DNA of 64,000 nt from Pegoplata infirma (GCA_963921195.1 OY992539.1:157603307-157667306); one strand, 5' to 3'. Numbered from the stretch's first letter, positions 35,374 to 48,094 are shown. Program-made: numbers and translations. Notes: a model not told the origin generated them from the letters alone.

Positions 35374-36089
35374 CAAGGATGGGTACCAATTCGATAAAAG
35401 TATTGGTATTGGTATTGGTTTTTAAAATTATATTAGTATTGGTATAGGTATTGGTTTTCATTTTTTGTTGAATTGGTATAGGTTTCGGTATTGGTTTTGA
35501 ATTATTTAGGTATTGGGTATTGGTATTGGTTTTAGCCTCGAATCGGTATCGGTTTTTAATAAGTATTGGTATTTATCTTATATCGGTTTTGGAATTTGTA
35601 TGCAAAAGGTTTTGTCGTTAATATTAATTAATTTAACGTACATCGTCCTTCTGTCCGCCCCACAGTGGAGAAAAGTATACATTTATGCGCAATTTTTAAC
35701 CGAGTTTAGTTTTGATTTTTAGCCGTCGATCGGACATGGTGGATTTTTGAATAATGATTTATTTTTTATTTTTCTTATATTAAGTAGAGATGGGCACATG
35801 AGCAGATTAGAGCGTGATTCACGCGTGAGTGTGACTGAATTCAATTTTATTCACGTGATTGTGAGTGTGAGTGGAGAAAAAAATTGCGTGAGTGAGTGTG
35901 CGTGAGTCGATTTTTTTGCGTGAGTTTGCGTGATTTATTTTCTCTTCATATTTCCTTTCGTACCAAAAAATGTAAAAAAATTTTAAAATTTGGCTTAACT
36001 TTAGATTACAACCAAAAAAAGCAAAAAAAAAATGTAAAATTTCTCTGAACTTAAGAAATAAAAGTTTATCATAATTAAAAAAAAAAATA

Positions 36090-37354
36090 ATTCCACGCCC
36101 ATAAAAGGGGGGCTGACCGATAAAAACAACATTTTCTAATTCTCAAGTTCCAAATGCAGGACTTTGAACTTTTTGTAGCATAAAAATGTTGCAGTTGTTA
36201 AACAAAAACACAAAAAATCATGTAAAAAATTATGTTTTTTAGAGGTTGGTTTAGTTCTTCAAGGGGGAACTTTTTCCCCCTGGTCCGATTTTGCTCATTT
36301 ACGAACTTAACCCGCCTAGGAACATAAGACATATTCGTGCGTGTTAACTACAGACGGACAGACGGACGGAGGGACATCGTTAGAAAATATATATACTTTA
36401 TGGGTCCTACACTCAAAAAAATACGTTAGTAGATTTACTATTTTTTTTTGCTAATGCTAGTTAGCTAACTTTTAGCAAATTTTTAGTTAAGGTTAGCTTG
36501 TTAGCAAAAAATTCTTGTAAACTTCATTTAGCACATTAGCAATTTTAAACAAACTTGGAACTAATTTCTTTTGCTAAATTTGAAATTGAGTTGACTACAT
36601 TTTTACAAGATTTTTTGCTAATATTAGCAAAAATAAATGGCAAATTTTTTTTATTTTCAGAAAACTTTAAATGGCGCTATCTCGGAAACTAAGCCAGATA
36701 GAGCAAAATGGAGGCCATTTTTGGTTCTTGAGCTCTACATAGTATCGCCGGTTCTCTTCACATTTGTGGACCCTAATGGGCCCTAACTTTGGATCCAAAA
36801 AAGTTAGCATTCCCGAAAGTTTTAAAATGCTCATATCTCGGTAAATATTGCCGACACGATAAAAAGTCCAAAAGCATTTTGGTAGCTCTCAATACGTAGA
36901 ACAAGACCACAAAATAACCAAAAGCTCTCCGAGTAATATTTTTGAAGTTATCGAATTTTTTAATTCTCAAACCCCCAGTGGTCCCCTAAAATCACGTATC
37001 TCAAAAACTAAGCAAGATAGAGCGAAACGGACAAAAATTTTGGATCAAAAACTATGACGATTTTTAAGGAACCCAACTAGGTTTAGGCCCATCGGGGTCT
37101 GGACCAATGGGGTCCTCAAATTATGAAGTAAATGGAAATAAAAAAAAAATTCAGTTAACTAATTTTTGGCAAAACATTTTTGCTTACTTTACCAAAAAAA
37201 TTGTGGGTTCAAAATCAGCAAATTTTCTTGTAGGTTTACAAGCTTTTTTTGCTAACATTACAGTTTTTTTTTTTTTGAGTGTAGACCGAAATTTTGATGC
37301 GTTACACACGGAATGAAAAAGTCAGTATACCCCCATACTGTTGGTGGAGGGTAT
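36090..37354. mobile_element. Fly dispersed repeat with a nested TA MITE
   Basis: It contains CCACGCCCATAAAAGGGGGG, GGTCCGATTTTGCTCATTTA, ACGGACAGACGGACGG and, after the insertion, GATGCGTTACACACGGAATG and TATACCCCCATACTG. The MITE at 36410-37281 splits it between TATATACTTTATGGGTCC and GACCGAAATTTTGATGCG. Confidence 0.65.
36410..37281. mobile_element. TA-flanked MITE (CACTCAAAAAAAT ends)
   Basis: Ends CACTCAAAAAAATACG and, in reverse, CACTCAAAAAAAAAAAAAC lie between TA at 36408-36409 and 37282-37283. The subterminal zones have TTAGCAAAAA/TTTTTGCTAA repeats. 872 bp, non-coding. Confidence 0.85.
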
Positions 37355-37667
37355 ACAAATTAAAAGCCTAAAATAATAAAATGCAAAGTTTTCGTTTTTT
37401 CTTTAAACAATTTCTGTGCTGATGAACATTGCGTTTAATGCACATATAAATTGCGGTGGACAAGGGAATATATTTTTTGATTGCAGAAAGTTGAGACTTA
37501 ACATTCGTTACAAAATATACCTGAAATTCATCCTTTTCATTCATAAATATTTTTTGAAAAAGGTGATCGAAATAGGTTATCGTGGAGGCCCCTTTTCGAT
37601 TTTAGATCTTTTGGTAATTGCGATTACATGGGTAAATTGTTTTCTTATATGGGGTTCACACTTACGA

Positions 37668-37969
37668 TACAGCCTACAAAACAGACTCGACAGTAGAGTT
37701 TTATTAAAAAAAATGGGGAAAAACTAAGCGATTTTAGGATAAAACAGAGCGGTTTTTAGTCCGTTTTACGCTAACATGGCAACACTTTCTACGACTTAGG
37801 AGTGAGTGAAACAAAAAAAACCGATCTGGCATCAATTTTTCTTATGGCGCGTTATATCAGTTTTCTCTTTCTATCCTAATTCGTAGAATAATTTGAAAAA
37901 AAATAACCATATGGTTCAAGAATACTTTTTTGACACCTGTCACTTATGTCGAGTCTGTATTAGTCTGTG
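37668..37969. mobile_element. About 300-bp MITE (CACAGACTAATACAGACTC end)
   Basis: Flanked by CTTACGA on both sides (37661-37667, 37970-37976). A closely related copy, with clearer ends, is at 58613-58912. They share AGTAGAGTTTTA, AACACTTTCTACGACTTAGG and GATCTGGCATC blocks. Confidence 0.75.
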
Positions 37970-37993
37970 CTTACGACCTTAAACAAGTAATAC

Positions 37994-38142
37994 CATATTC
38001 GCATTCATTTAAACTAGTTTAATTATGTGTCTTTCCCATACAGTTTTAAACACTTTATCTGTCAAAATAAAACGGTGGTTTATTTTGACGTTTAAATTGT
38101 ATGGGGAAACCCAATAATTAAACTAGCTAATGAATGCGAACA
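37994..38142. mobile_element. Short palindromic MITE
   Basis: TTCGCATTCATTTAAACTAG is mirrored by CTAGCTAATGAATGCGAA. The arms contain TTTCCCATACA/TGTATGGGGAAA. About 150 bp; target duplication not resolved. Confidence 0.6.
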
Positions 38143-38267
38143 TCGTTTTGCAGAATAACAAAGTAATGTAGGTATACAGAACAAAGAATTTTTTTAACAC
38201 GTAGCCCTTAAACTCTCAAAAATAGCAAGTGTGAACCTAACACTAAAATAAAATAAATTCTTATATA

Positions 38268-38875
38268 CAGGGAAACCAAAAATATGCTCTAAAAACACGT
38301 TTTATGCGCTTAAAAAATGCCCTTAAAAACGGAAAATATGCTCTAAAAACAATAAAAATATGCTCTTAAAAAAATTATGTCCCTTTTTTCGAGGTATTTT
38401 TTTACAATTTTTTTGAGAATAGACCCAAAAAATACCGTTATGTGGGGTAGTTAGAGGGTTAATATGGGTTAATGAATCAAGAACAGGCCAAAGCGTAATC
38501 AGTCGTCAAAACCCCGTTATTTTGGAAAAGAAAAAAAAAAACATTTCAATCCACTTAAAAAATTAAAAAAAAAACATCCCACAAAAATTAAAAAATTTTT
38601 AAAAATAAGTGTTGATATAAAAAAATTGGGAAAAAATAACGTGAAAAAATGCTATAAAAATGAAAAAATGCTCTAAAAATATGCTCTTATGTTAAAATAT
38701 GCTCTTAAACCTAAAATATGCTAAAATATGCTCTTAAGGCTAAAATATGCAAAAATATGCTCTAACAAATCGATGCCAGATTTCCTAAAATCTTCTGAAA
38801 CGGATAAATACCTTACCCATTTATCAATACAACGCGCAGGTAAAAACATGATACTGCATATTTTTGGTTTCCCTG
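38268..38875. mobile_element. hAT-type element with AAAATATGCTCT repeats
   Basis: Terminal repeats CAGGGAAACCAAAAATATGC (both ends) are flanked by the perfect 8-bp duplication CTTATATA (38260-38267 and 38876-38883). The subterminal zones repeat AAAATATGCTCTTAAA. 608 bp, non-coding. Confidence 0.9.
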
Positions 38876-39312
38876 CTTATATAATATGACTGTGTCCGGC
38901 ACAGTGTGCCTCTAATAAAACAAAAAAAAAAAAAAATTTGGATTCTGGTGTTGTGACATAAAATTTTGTAACGACTGCTTGATTGGAATTTCCAAAAAAG
39001 GACATTTGTATTTTTTTTACAACCCAAAGGACAGTGGAGTGACATTTAATGTATATCAAATATAAACAATGTTTGCAAAAGAAAAAATTTCATCACAGAA
39101 AAGGTCTAAATTTTGTAAGATCTACTTTTATTAGGGGTCATAAAAATCAAATTTGCTTAAAAAAAAGTAAAAAATGTCTTTTATGTTTTTATGGCTTTGA
39201 AAATTCAAGTAGCTAACTCCTTTTTGTTATATGACATTGCATGCAAACGATTACTGATCGATGTAACATCTTTTATGAACAATTTAGCAATTCGTTAGTC
39301 AGGTAAAACCTA

Positions 39313-40098
39313 CACTCAAAATAATCACTCTGTTAAATTACAGAGATACTCTGCTGAGCCAGCAGAAAATACCATAGATTTCCAACCAGCAAGATTTTTT
39401 GTTATTTTACGAAGAAAACTCTGTAAAATGATTTCGATAAAAATAACTGTAAATTTATAGAATTATCTGTAAAATATTGATAAAACTGAAAAGAATTTTA
39501 CCAAGAAAACTCTATAAATTTACAAAGTTTTCGTTAAATGCATTTTATGAGTAAAACTTTTCTGTATCAAAAACGTTAATTAAAATTAAAAAAAATTAAT
39601 TAAAATTTTGTTAAATTTGGCCGCTTAATTGCTTCCAAGTTGTAAATTTTCTTTTATATTTTTGTGAATATTACGAGTTTTTAACCAGTAACTCTAATTT
39701 TACACGTCATCCTCGTAAAATTTACCAGTTTTTATTGTAATTTAAGACACTTTTTAAAGAGGGGCTTATCGGTCATATTGGGAAGTTTTTTGAAGTGATT
39801 TTTATTTTTACAGAGCAAAAAGTAAAATTACAAATAAAATTTAGTATTTTGGTTACGAGAAAAAACAAAGTATTTTTCTAAAATCCGTATTTTAACAATA
39901 AAACACTGTTTATTATCTGCGAAATATAGATTACAAAGAAAAAAGTAAAATTACAGATAAAATTCTGTTTTTCGGTCACAAGAAAATACAAAGTATTTTC
40001 TTAAAATCTGTATTTCGACAGATAACTTTGTCAAATATCTGTCGAATTGAGATTACAGTCATTTTACAGAGTATTTAACAGAGTAATTATTTTGAGTG
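39313..40098. mobile_element. TA-flanked MITE (CACTCAAAATAAT ends)
   Basis: Ends CACTCAAAATAATCACTCTG and, in reverse, CACTCAAAATAATTACTCTG, with TA at 39311-39312 and 40099-40100. Copy 1 of the host hAT has the sequence (ACCTAATAATATG) without it. 786 bp, non-coding. Confidence 0.85.
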
Positions 40099-40787
40099 TA
40101 ATATCAATTATCAATATCAAAAATTTATCACAGAAAAGGTCTACATTTTTTAAGATCTACTTTTATTAGGGGTCATAACAACCAAATTGGGTTAAAAATA
40201 AGGATACGTGACAAAAAAAAAATTTGCACGTGACAGAAAAAAAATTGTTTTATATTTTTATGGCTTTTAAAATTCAAGTAGCTAACTCCTTTTTGTTATG
40301 TGACATTGCATGCAAAAGATTACTGATCGATGTAACATCTTTTATGAAGATCTTTAGCAATTCGTTAGTCAGGTAAATCCTAATAATATGATGGAAAGAA
40401 AATGTTTGACGCACAATTAAAAAAAAAAAACGAAAATAAAAATACAAAAAACCGAAACAAAACCGATACAAAAGTATTGGTATTGGTTTTGAAGAATAAA
40501 AGTATTGGGTTTTAATTGGTATTGGTAGTGGGGAAACGGTATTGGTTTTTTATCGGTATTGGTATCGCACAAATAAAGGTATTGGTTTTTAATTGGTATT
40601 GGTTTTCAATTTGAATTGGTATTAACGGGTATTGGTATCGAAAAGGTATTGGTACCCATCATTGATTTTTATCAATATTACTTCTAATCGACCTTTTTCT
40701 TGAATTTATTATTATGTTTTTAGAATCTATCTAACAGGCTTTCAAGGTCATTTGTGTTTAAATAAAAGATTATTTATTTATAGTTTC

Positions 40788-40830
40788 ATCCTACGTTTCG
40801 TTGGGATTTTCCAACTTCTTCGGGGATTCT
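40788..40830 (-). ncRNA. PLE-type hammerhead motif, left copy
   Basis: The reverse complement of the motif at 61720-61761, in the 3' region of the - strand PLE copy, with the same core and stems. Confidence 0.55.
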
Positions 40831-40932
40831 GAATTTATTAAATCTGGCAACGACACAGAACACAAGTAAAATAATATTTAGTAAACAACTATAATAAAGT
40901 TACACATTACAATAAACAAACTTACATTTAAT

Positions 40933-42957
40933 TTCTGATTAATTTTTATTAATAAATAAAAATTGTTTTATTCGACCTTTAAAATATTATATTTCGTGAG
41001 GATGTTTATTCTGGCTCGAGGTCATTATTTTCTTTACTAATTAAAACCATGATATTCTCATAGTATAATTTTCAAGAAAATTATTTTTTGTTTTAAATTT
41101 ATTTATGTTGGTCATTTTTGCAAGACTTAATCGACACGTGTTTCGGAATTTGTCAAGATTCCATTGTCAAGATTATTTAGCAAAAATAGAAACGATATAC
41201 TACAAAGTAGCAAACGAGTCTAATGACAAATCGTTTTTGCACAAACTAAAACATTAATACATATTCGACTCTATCCACAATGTGAATTAGAAAGACGAAG
41301 AAATTGTACTATGCTAGTAAAGTAACAATTGTCAATAACCAACAAAAATATTTAAAACATTTTACATACGATAGTCCATTGGACTACAACAATATGTTTT
41401 TTGTTGCTGTGAATGAAATTATACCATTATTAGGGCTATTCATCACTATGGCGTGCCAACCATTATGTTCAAATTCTGATTAATTTTTATTAATAAATAA
41501 AAATTGTTTTATTCGACCTTTAAAATATTATATTTCGTGAGGATGTTTATTCTGGCTCGAGGTCATTATTTTCTTTACTAATTAAAACCATGATATTCTC
41601 ATAGTATAATTTTCAAGAAAATTATTTTTTGTTTTAAATTTATTTATGTTGGTCATTTTTGCAAGACTTAATCGACACGTGTTTCGGAATTTGTCAAGAT
41701 TCCATTGTCAAGATTATTTAGCAAAAATAGAAACGATATACTACAAAGTAGCAAACGAGTCTAATGACAAATCGTTTTTGCACAAACTAAAACATTAATA
41801 CATATTCGACTCTATCCACAATGTGAATTAGAAAGACGAAGAAATTGTACTATGCTAGTAAAGTAACAATTGTCAATAACCAACAAAAATATTTAAAACA
41901 TTTTACATACGATAGTCCATTGGACTACAACAATATGTTTTTTGTTGCTGTGAATGAAATTATACCATTATTAGGGCTATTCATCACTATGGCGTGCCAA
42001 CCATTATGTTCAAATTCTGATTAATTTTTATTAATAAATAAAAATTGTTTTATTCGACCTTTAAAATATTATATTTCGTGAGGATGTTTATTCTGGCTCG
42101 AGGTCATTATTTTCTTTACTAATTAAAACCATGATATTCTCATAGTATAATTTTCAAGAAAATTATTTTTTGTTTTAAATTTATTTATGTTGGTCATTTT
42201 TGCAAGACTTAATCGACACGTGTTTCGGAATTTGTCAAGATTCCATTGTCAAGATTATTTAGCAAAAATAGAAACGATATACTACAAAGTAGCAAACGAG
42301 TCTAATGACAAATCGTTTTTGCACAAACTAAAACATTAATACATATTCGACTCTATCCACAATGTGAATTAGAAAGACGAAGAAATTGTACTATGCTAGT
42401 AAAGTAACAATTGTCAATAACCAACAAAAATATTTAAAACATTTTACATACGATAGTCCATTGGACTACAACAATATGTTTTTTGTTGCTGTGAATGAAA
42501 TTATACCATTATTAGGGCTATTCATCACTATGGCGTGCCAACCATTATGTTCAAATTCTGATTAATTTTTATTAATAAATAAAAATTGTTTTATTCGACC
42601 TTTAAAATATTATATTTCGTGAGGATGTTTATTCTGGCTCGAGGTCATTATTTTCTTTACTAATTAAAACCATGATATTCTCATAGTATAATTTTCAAGA
42701 AAATTATTTTTTGTTTTAAATTTATTTATGTTGGTCATTTTTGCAAGACTTAATCGACACGTGTTTCGGAATTTGTCAAGATTCCATTGTCAAGATTATT
42801 TAGCAAAAATAGAAACGATATACTACAAAGTAGCAAACGAGTCTAATGACAAATCGTTTTTGCACAAACTAAAACATTAATACATATTCGACTCTATCCA
42901 CAATGTGAATTAGAAAGACGAAGAAATTGTACTATGCTAGTAAAGTAACATTTAATC
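40933..42957 (-). repeat. 541-bp ribozyme-type unit in 3.7 tandem copies
   Basis: Units start (read on +) at 40935, 41476, 42017 and 42558 with an exact 541-bp period and almost no differences. The whole array is flanked by ACATTTAAT at 40924-40932 and 42958-42966; the + strand PLE copy shows the empty site. On the - strand the array ends at the unit's 3' terminus ATTAATCAG, next to the duplication, but starts partway through a unit. That is expected for target-primed reverse transcription of a multimeric RNA. Each unit has a hammerhead-like fold. No protein frame is present, so machinery must come from elsewhere, plausibly the PLE. Confidence 0.85.
41667..41719 (-). ncRNA. Hammerhead-like fold in the 541-bp unit
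   Basis: The - strand reads stem I TAATC, core TTGACAAT, stem II GGAAT...ATTCC, GAAA, C-ACGT-G, TC (predicted cut after this C), stem I GATTA. The same fold is at 41126-41178, 42208-42260 and 42749-42801. Against the 30705-30751 version one stem I pair changes from A-U to C-G on both strands, a compensatory change. The core deviates from CTGATGA, so activity is unproven. Confidence 0.55.
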
Positions 42958-43104
42958 TTTGATAAATTTACATTTTATAATAAAAAACACACACGTTTTA
43001 CAACATAAAACACGAAATTGTTTTAAAATTAATTGAAAAATAAATAAAAAAATAATTAAATATCACAGTTTATAATTGTTTAGAGTATCACAGTTGAACT
43101 AAAA

Positions 43105-43377
43105 CTAAGTTATTGCGATTGTGTAATTTGCATTTGTACCATCTTTGTCTTCCTTTCTATTTATTGCATTGTTTGATTTTTCTTGTATTCGGAGACTTTC
43201 CAAAGTGTATCGTTTGTTTGTATTTTTCTCTTTATTTAATATTTTAACTCCTTCAATATCAATATAGTGTCCAGTATCAAAACAATGCGTTGATAAAGCT
43301 GTTGATAATTTTTGTTTGTTTATATCAGTTTCATGCTCTGCTATTCTCGTGCCTAAGCTTCGTTTAGTAGTCCCTAT
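43105..43377 (-). pseudogene. PLE GIY-YIG endonuclease, C-terminal part (- copy)
   Basis: Continues the - strand frame from 53440 after the 10-kb hAT insertion. It reads GTTKRSLGTRIAEHETDI, then STHCFDTGHYIDIEG and a Lys/Asn-rich end, stopping at TAG (43105-43107). It carries the arginine and the EH region that follow the YIG motif in PLE endonucleases. It is intact apart from the insertion. Confidence 0.85.
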
Positions 43378-43867
43378 CAGGGAACGAAGCCGATCGGCTC
43401 AAAATCGGCGGCGCGCCGCCGCCGACCCATTTTTGACATCTTACGCCGCCGCCGATTTTGTCGGCTCCCATCGGCTTAAACCAAGCCGCCGAATCAATCG
43501 ACTCCGTCAAATCAATCGGCACGGTGACATTTTTTTTTTTTCATTTTAAGGTGCATATTCTGTTCGTGTTCACATGAAAAAAAACTGCATACGAAAAAAT
43601 ATTTTTGCAACGCGGCTATATTGTGGGGAAATTCTTTAAACTGATTTTAAGAATATAAAATCGCAATAATTATGCAATAAAATGGACATTTAAGATTTGT
43701 TATGATTGTTTCTTTTTTCTAATATTTTAAAGTTCTCGTTTTTAATAGTTTTTATTACGATTTTAGGCTTAGCCTTTACTATGTGATTTTGCATTGAACA
43801 AAACAAAATCATCTTAAATTGTACTATCATAAAAAAAACATAAAATCATCTCAACTTATCATTATAA

Positions 43868-43998
43868 AGGCCTATTCACACCTGAGTTGAAATATCGTTT
43901 AAACGAGATTTCGATCATATGGTCTGTATCATATCATACACAACCATATGATCGAAATCTCGTTCAAACGAGATTTCACCTTATTTGTGAATTGGGTA
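43868..43998. mobile_element. Short palindromic MITE
   Basis: CCTATTCACACCTGAGTTGA at the left, with CGAGATTTCGATCATATGG, is mirrored by CCATATGATCGAAATCTCG and AATTGGG at the right. About 130 bp. Confidence 0.65.
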
Positions 43999-44059
43999 TA
44001 AGTTCTTGTTGTGAGACCGTAGCCTTATACCCCGCTCTCACTTACAGGAGGGTATTCAT

Positions 44060-46315
44060 TAGGGTGGTTCTTAAAAACAAAAAGTTGGATTTCTGCACGA
44101 GACGCCCCCTCAGTTTATTAAGATTAATGAAAAAGTTATACCAAAATTTTTTTAAAATTTTCGAAAAGGTTCTTAAGGTCGCACCGGGTTCTTGAAGTTC
44201 GGGTCCTGGAGCAAAATATACCTTTTTTAAAAAAAATAAATAAATAAATCATTAGGAAGCCGGTTTTGTTTAACAATTGACCCTAAGTATTTAATTAAAA
44301 ATTTATAGATTTTTCGGACATAGTTAACCCTTTACTACCAAAAAATTTCCTTTTTTTAAGATCATGCCCATAGACACAATTTCATGGTTTTAAAAATTGT
44401 ATTCCCATAAATTTAAAATCTTTAAGTTTTATTGTTCAATTTTATTAAATACATCTGGGAGAATCAATGTTCAATTTTGGGTATTTTTCGCTCTTTCCAT
44501 TTATCACATGTATCGACTTAACTTTAGCGATTTTCAAGAAAATGCGTTTTTTCAACCATTATTGTTTATTTTTTTGCTTTGACCAAGATTTTGGGAAAAA
44601 AATAACTAAAATTGAAATGAATATTGTTCAATTTGACCTTAATTACATGGTTTTCAAATGCTACTAGTCCATGGGTTTTTAACCCATGTTGGCCGACGGC
44701 CAAGTGGCCAAAAACCAAAATTTAATTTTATTACAAAAAATTATTGAAAGTAATTAATACAAAGTTTTATTTAATCATAAAAGCTAAGCAATTAATTATT
44801 TTTACTCATAAAATCATTAACCCTTGTTTACCAAAGGTTAAAATACCCATTTTTTTTGTCTGCGCGACAATAGACGGCATTTGGCTTGGCGACCAAATAA
44901 GCCTTGATGGTCTTTGGTAGACACGGGTTTATGATTTTCTGTGTAAAAATAATTCAATACTAAGCTTTTATGATTAAATAAAACTTTGTATTAGTTACTA
45001 TCAATAAGTTTTTGTAATAAAGACAAATTTCGGTTTTTAGCCACTTGGCCGTCGGTAAACTTGGGTTAAAAAAGTCCTGTGGGGGTGTTCTGTAATTTAT
45101 GCGAAAAGTTTTCGCATCGAAAAGTATGAAACAAAAAATTCCATCGTTTCTCGATTCTGGAAAAAAAGTTGTTTCTGTATATCAATGCGAAAACGGCAGC
45201 ATTTTTATTGGAATATTCCAAATCAGCTGTCAAAAAGGTAAATAAGGCGAGAAAATAATAAAAATCACAACAAAAAAACTCAATTTCTCATTTTTTTTAA
45301 ACAACACTCTTAACATTGGCAAACAAAAATGAAATAATAAATTAACTTAATGAAAATAATGTGTAGTATATCAGTTATAATATTAGTTGATAGTATATTC
45401 TTGAAAAATATTGTTTTTCATTTATTACAACTCAAATGTTGATTAATTTACGAAATATCGCACCATTTTTAAATGTGAGTGATTTTGACACTTCAACTTC
45501 AAAAGTTTTCGATCAATTGGTTTACAGAAACAGTTTTTATCTCATCTTTCCAATAATTTTGAAAAAAATCATATTTGACAGAAAGTTTCCGCATAACAAA
45601 ATTACAGAAACAGTCGAATACGAAAAGTCAGGTTTTGTGCCGATTCACGATGTTTCTGTTTCGTTTTTCATGTTTCATGTGTGAATCTTTCGATTCGAGA
45701 GTTATAGAACACCGCTACTGGACTAGTAAAATTTGAAATCTGTGTAATAATGGTAAATTGAAACAATATTCAATTGAACTTTAGTTAATTGTTGCCCAAA
45801 TTTTGGTCAAAGCAAAAAAATACACAATAATGGTTGAAAAAACGCATTTTCTTGAAAATCGCTAAAAATTAAATCGCTACATGCGCTAAATGGAAAGAGC
45901 GAAAAATACCCAAAATTGAACGTTAATTATGCAAGATGTATTCAACAAAATTGAGCAATAGAACTTGGAGACATTTAAATTTATGGGAATAAAATTTAAA
46001 AATCCATGAAATTGTGTTTTTGGGCGTGATCTCAAAAAAACTAAATTTTTTTGACCTTACGTAGTAAACGGTTAACTATGTCCGAAAAATCTATAAATTT
46101 TTAATTAAATACTAAGGGTCAATTGTTAATCAAAACCGGTTTCATAATGATTTATTTAATTTTTTTTTGACAATTTTTTTTTTTTAAAGGTCTATTTTGC
46201 TCCAGGGCCTGAACTTCAAGAGCCCGGTGCGACCTTAAAAACATTCATGAATCTTAATAAACTGAGGGGGCGTCCGGTGCAGAAATCCAACTTTTGTTTT
46301 TTAAAAACCACCCTA
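44060..46315. mobile_element. Foldback element with 8-bp duplication (TAGGGTGGTTCTTAAAA ends)
   Basis: Ends TAGGGTGGTTCTTAAAAAC and, in reverse, TAGGGTGGTTTTTAAAAAAC, with duplication GTATTCAT at 44052-44059 and 46316-46323. It interrupts a fly dispersed repeat (GGTATTCATAGATTCGGC). The arms mirror each other for most of their length: GGCCGACGGCCAAGTGGCC at 44690 against GCCACTTGGCCGTCGG at 45043. A further insert lies in the right arm at about 45082-45708. hAT-like by duplication size. Non-coding. Confidence 0.8.
45082..45708. mobile_element. MITE with GGTGTTCTGTAA ends
   Basis: GGTGTTCTGTAATTTATGCG on the left and, in reverse, GGTGTTCTATAACTCTCG on the right. It breaks the right arm of the 44060-46315 palindrome relative to the left arm. 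The interior has GCGAAAAGTTTTCGC and GTTTCTGT/ACAGAAAC words. The target duplication is not clear. Confidence 0.55.
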
Positions 46316-46365
46316 GTATTCATAGATTCGGCAAAGTCAAATTTAACTTTTCTACTTGTTTTATG

Positions 46366-48090
46366 TATTACTGACTCCTAATCTCAAAAAAAAAAAAATC
46401 AAAAAATGTTTTCACGGATTCAGTAATTTAAAAAAAAAATAGCTTTTTCTGTCAATTTTTCTTATATATCGCATTGTATATATCCGATCTACTCGCAATT
46501 GAAACCATTGTAAAGAGAATCATACTTGCAACAAATCGTACAAACATTATTTTCCAATCAACACATTAAATAACGTGGAATTTGCATACATAAATGCATT
46601 ATGAATTTGATTGAAACCGCAACAAAAAAATTTGTTATGGTTATTTTAAGCCTGACCCTTAACTAAGATAACAAAGTCGGTATGATGAAAATCTATGGGT
46701 TATCACCAAAGTTATGACTTATTATATGAAAATACACACAAAAAACACTATGGTATTTAACCAAGTTTTTATTCTTCTATTTTAAATACAAAAAAAAAAT
46801 AAGGAAATTTTTATGCGTAGTTTCAAAAAAATCATTTTAACTTTGGTGATTGCCCATAGATTTTTATGAAACCCATTTTGTTATATTTGTATAGGTTCAG
46901 GCTTTTAAGGTAAATAAAAAAACTTGTTAATTTACAAAGATTCGTTAAAAAATAAAAAATTAGTTTTTTGATCAGCAAATGAATTTTTTTGATAAAAAAA
47001 TGTATTTTTACAATACTTATATTTGTCTATCGGGCGTAAACTTTTGAACTGATGGGAAAGTAACGTGTGTAAAGTTTGTTGCAAATTTGATTAACTTTAA
47101 TTTGGTTTTTATCACGAGAAGATCGGAGGTACATTACTCAAGATATAGGGGAAACAGTGAAAATAACTCCAAAAACCGCAAAAAAAATTATTAGAAATAT
47201 TTTTTTCGATAAAATTTTTAAGTTTAGAGGTCAAAAAAAATATGTAGACATAGTTATTGCGCATTATCGTTGTAAACTAGAGTAATTGAAAAAAATCATT
47301 GTTTGTTAATTTAATAAAAGAAAAAAAATCTGGCACTTTTTTTTGGTCTGTAGAGCATTTTAGCACTTTTTTTCTGCCATTTTTTTTCAAAATTCAGTTA
47401 TGGCAACACTGGGTCTGGTATACATATTTAAATATGCTTTCCAATGTTTAAACGTTAATAACTCCGGTCATATAAGGGTTGAATGGTCAAATGAAGGCTA
47501 AAATTAAAGCTTAATATCTAGGCTATAAACCTAGTTATAAAAATAAATACATTAATAATGCATAATTTTACAATTTTGAGCATTTTCTTCAAAAAATTCG
47601 TAAAAAATCGAAAATTTAGGTTTATGCCAAAATGGGTTAATGAATCCAATTTTTTTAGTCTGATTAGAACACGATAAAGATGTCACAGATGCAAATAATA
47701 TTTTTTTATGAATATATATCATTTAAAGCAACATAGCAACTATAACCGTTGCTTGTCAAAACTACAAAAAAAAATTTTTTTAAAAATTTTTTACCATAGG
47801 ACCCCTGCGGCTCTAAATTTTTTTCTTAGAAAAATTTTTTAGAGCTGAAAGCCTTATTCCACCAAAATCAAATTTTTTGTCATGAATAAGCTAAACAAGT
47901 AATATAATAATTAATAACAAAAAAATTAAAAATAAAAAAAAAATGGTTTGGTTTGTATGGAAAAATGATTTTTTAGGTACCGCTCTTTAAGGCCCCGTCG
48001 CGTAGGGAAGGCGTGGTCGTAGGGGCGTAAAATTTTTCATCAGTTATTCTTAAGTCAAAAGGAAAAAAATGAGCGGGTACCGTCTCCAAC
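46366..48090. other. Non-coding interval inside the 10-kb hAT element
   Basis: AT-rich, with stops in all frames. No repeat boundary or gene could be supported. Confidence 0.4.
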
Positions 48091-48094
48091 ATTT

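Larger units (their letters stand above)
35374..40664. mobile_element. hAT-type non-autonomous element, copy 2 (GATGGGTACCAAT ends)
   Basis: Same ends as 762-3402. A perfect 8-bp duplication, ATTTTTAT, is at 35366-35373 and 40665-40672. Internal GGTATTGG arrays and the 37375-39310 core match copy 1. It is longer because of insertions: a fly dispersed repeat (36090-37354) with its own TA MITE, three small MITEs/hATs (37668-37969, 37994-38142, 38268-38875) and a TA MITE (39313-40098). After the last insertion, the 39055-39300 segment is partly repeated at 40100-40380. No transposase. Confidence 0.85.

Noticed and set aside
40935..42951. CRISPR-like array because of the regular direct repeats
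   Set aside because: The repeats are 541 bp with no unique spacers, in a eukaryotic transposon context.
43316..43549. Arg/Ala-rich frame at 43.3-43.5 kb
   Set aside because: It comes from the GC-rich terminal block of the hAT element read through the PLE junction.
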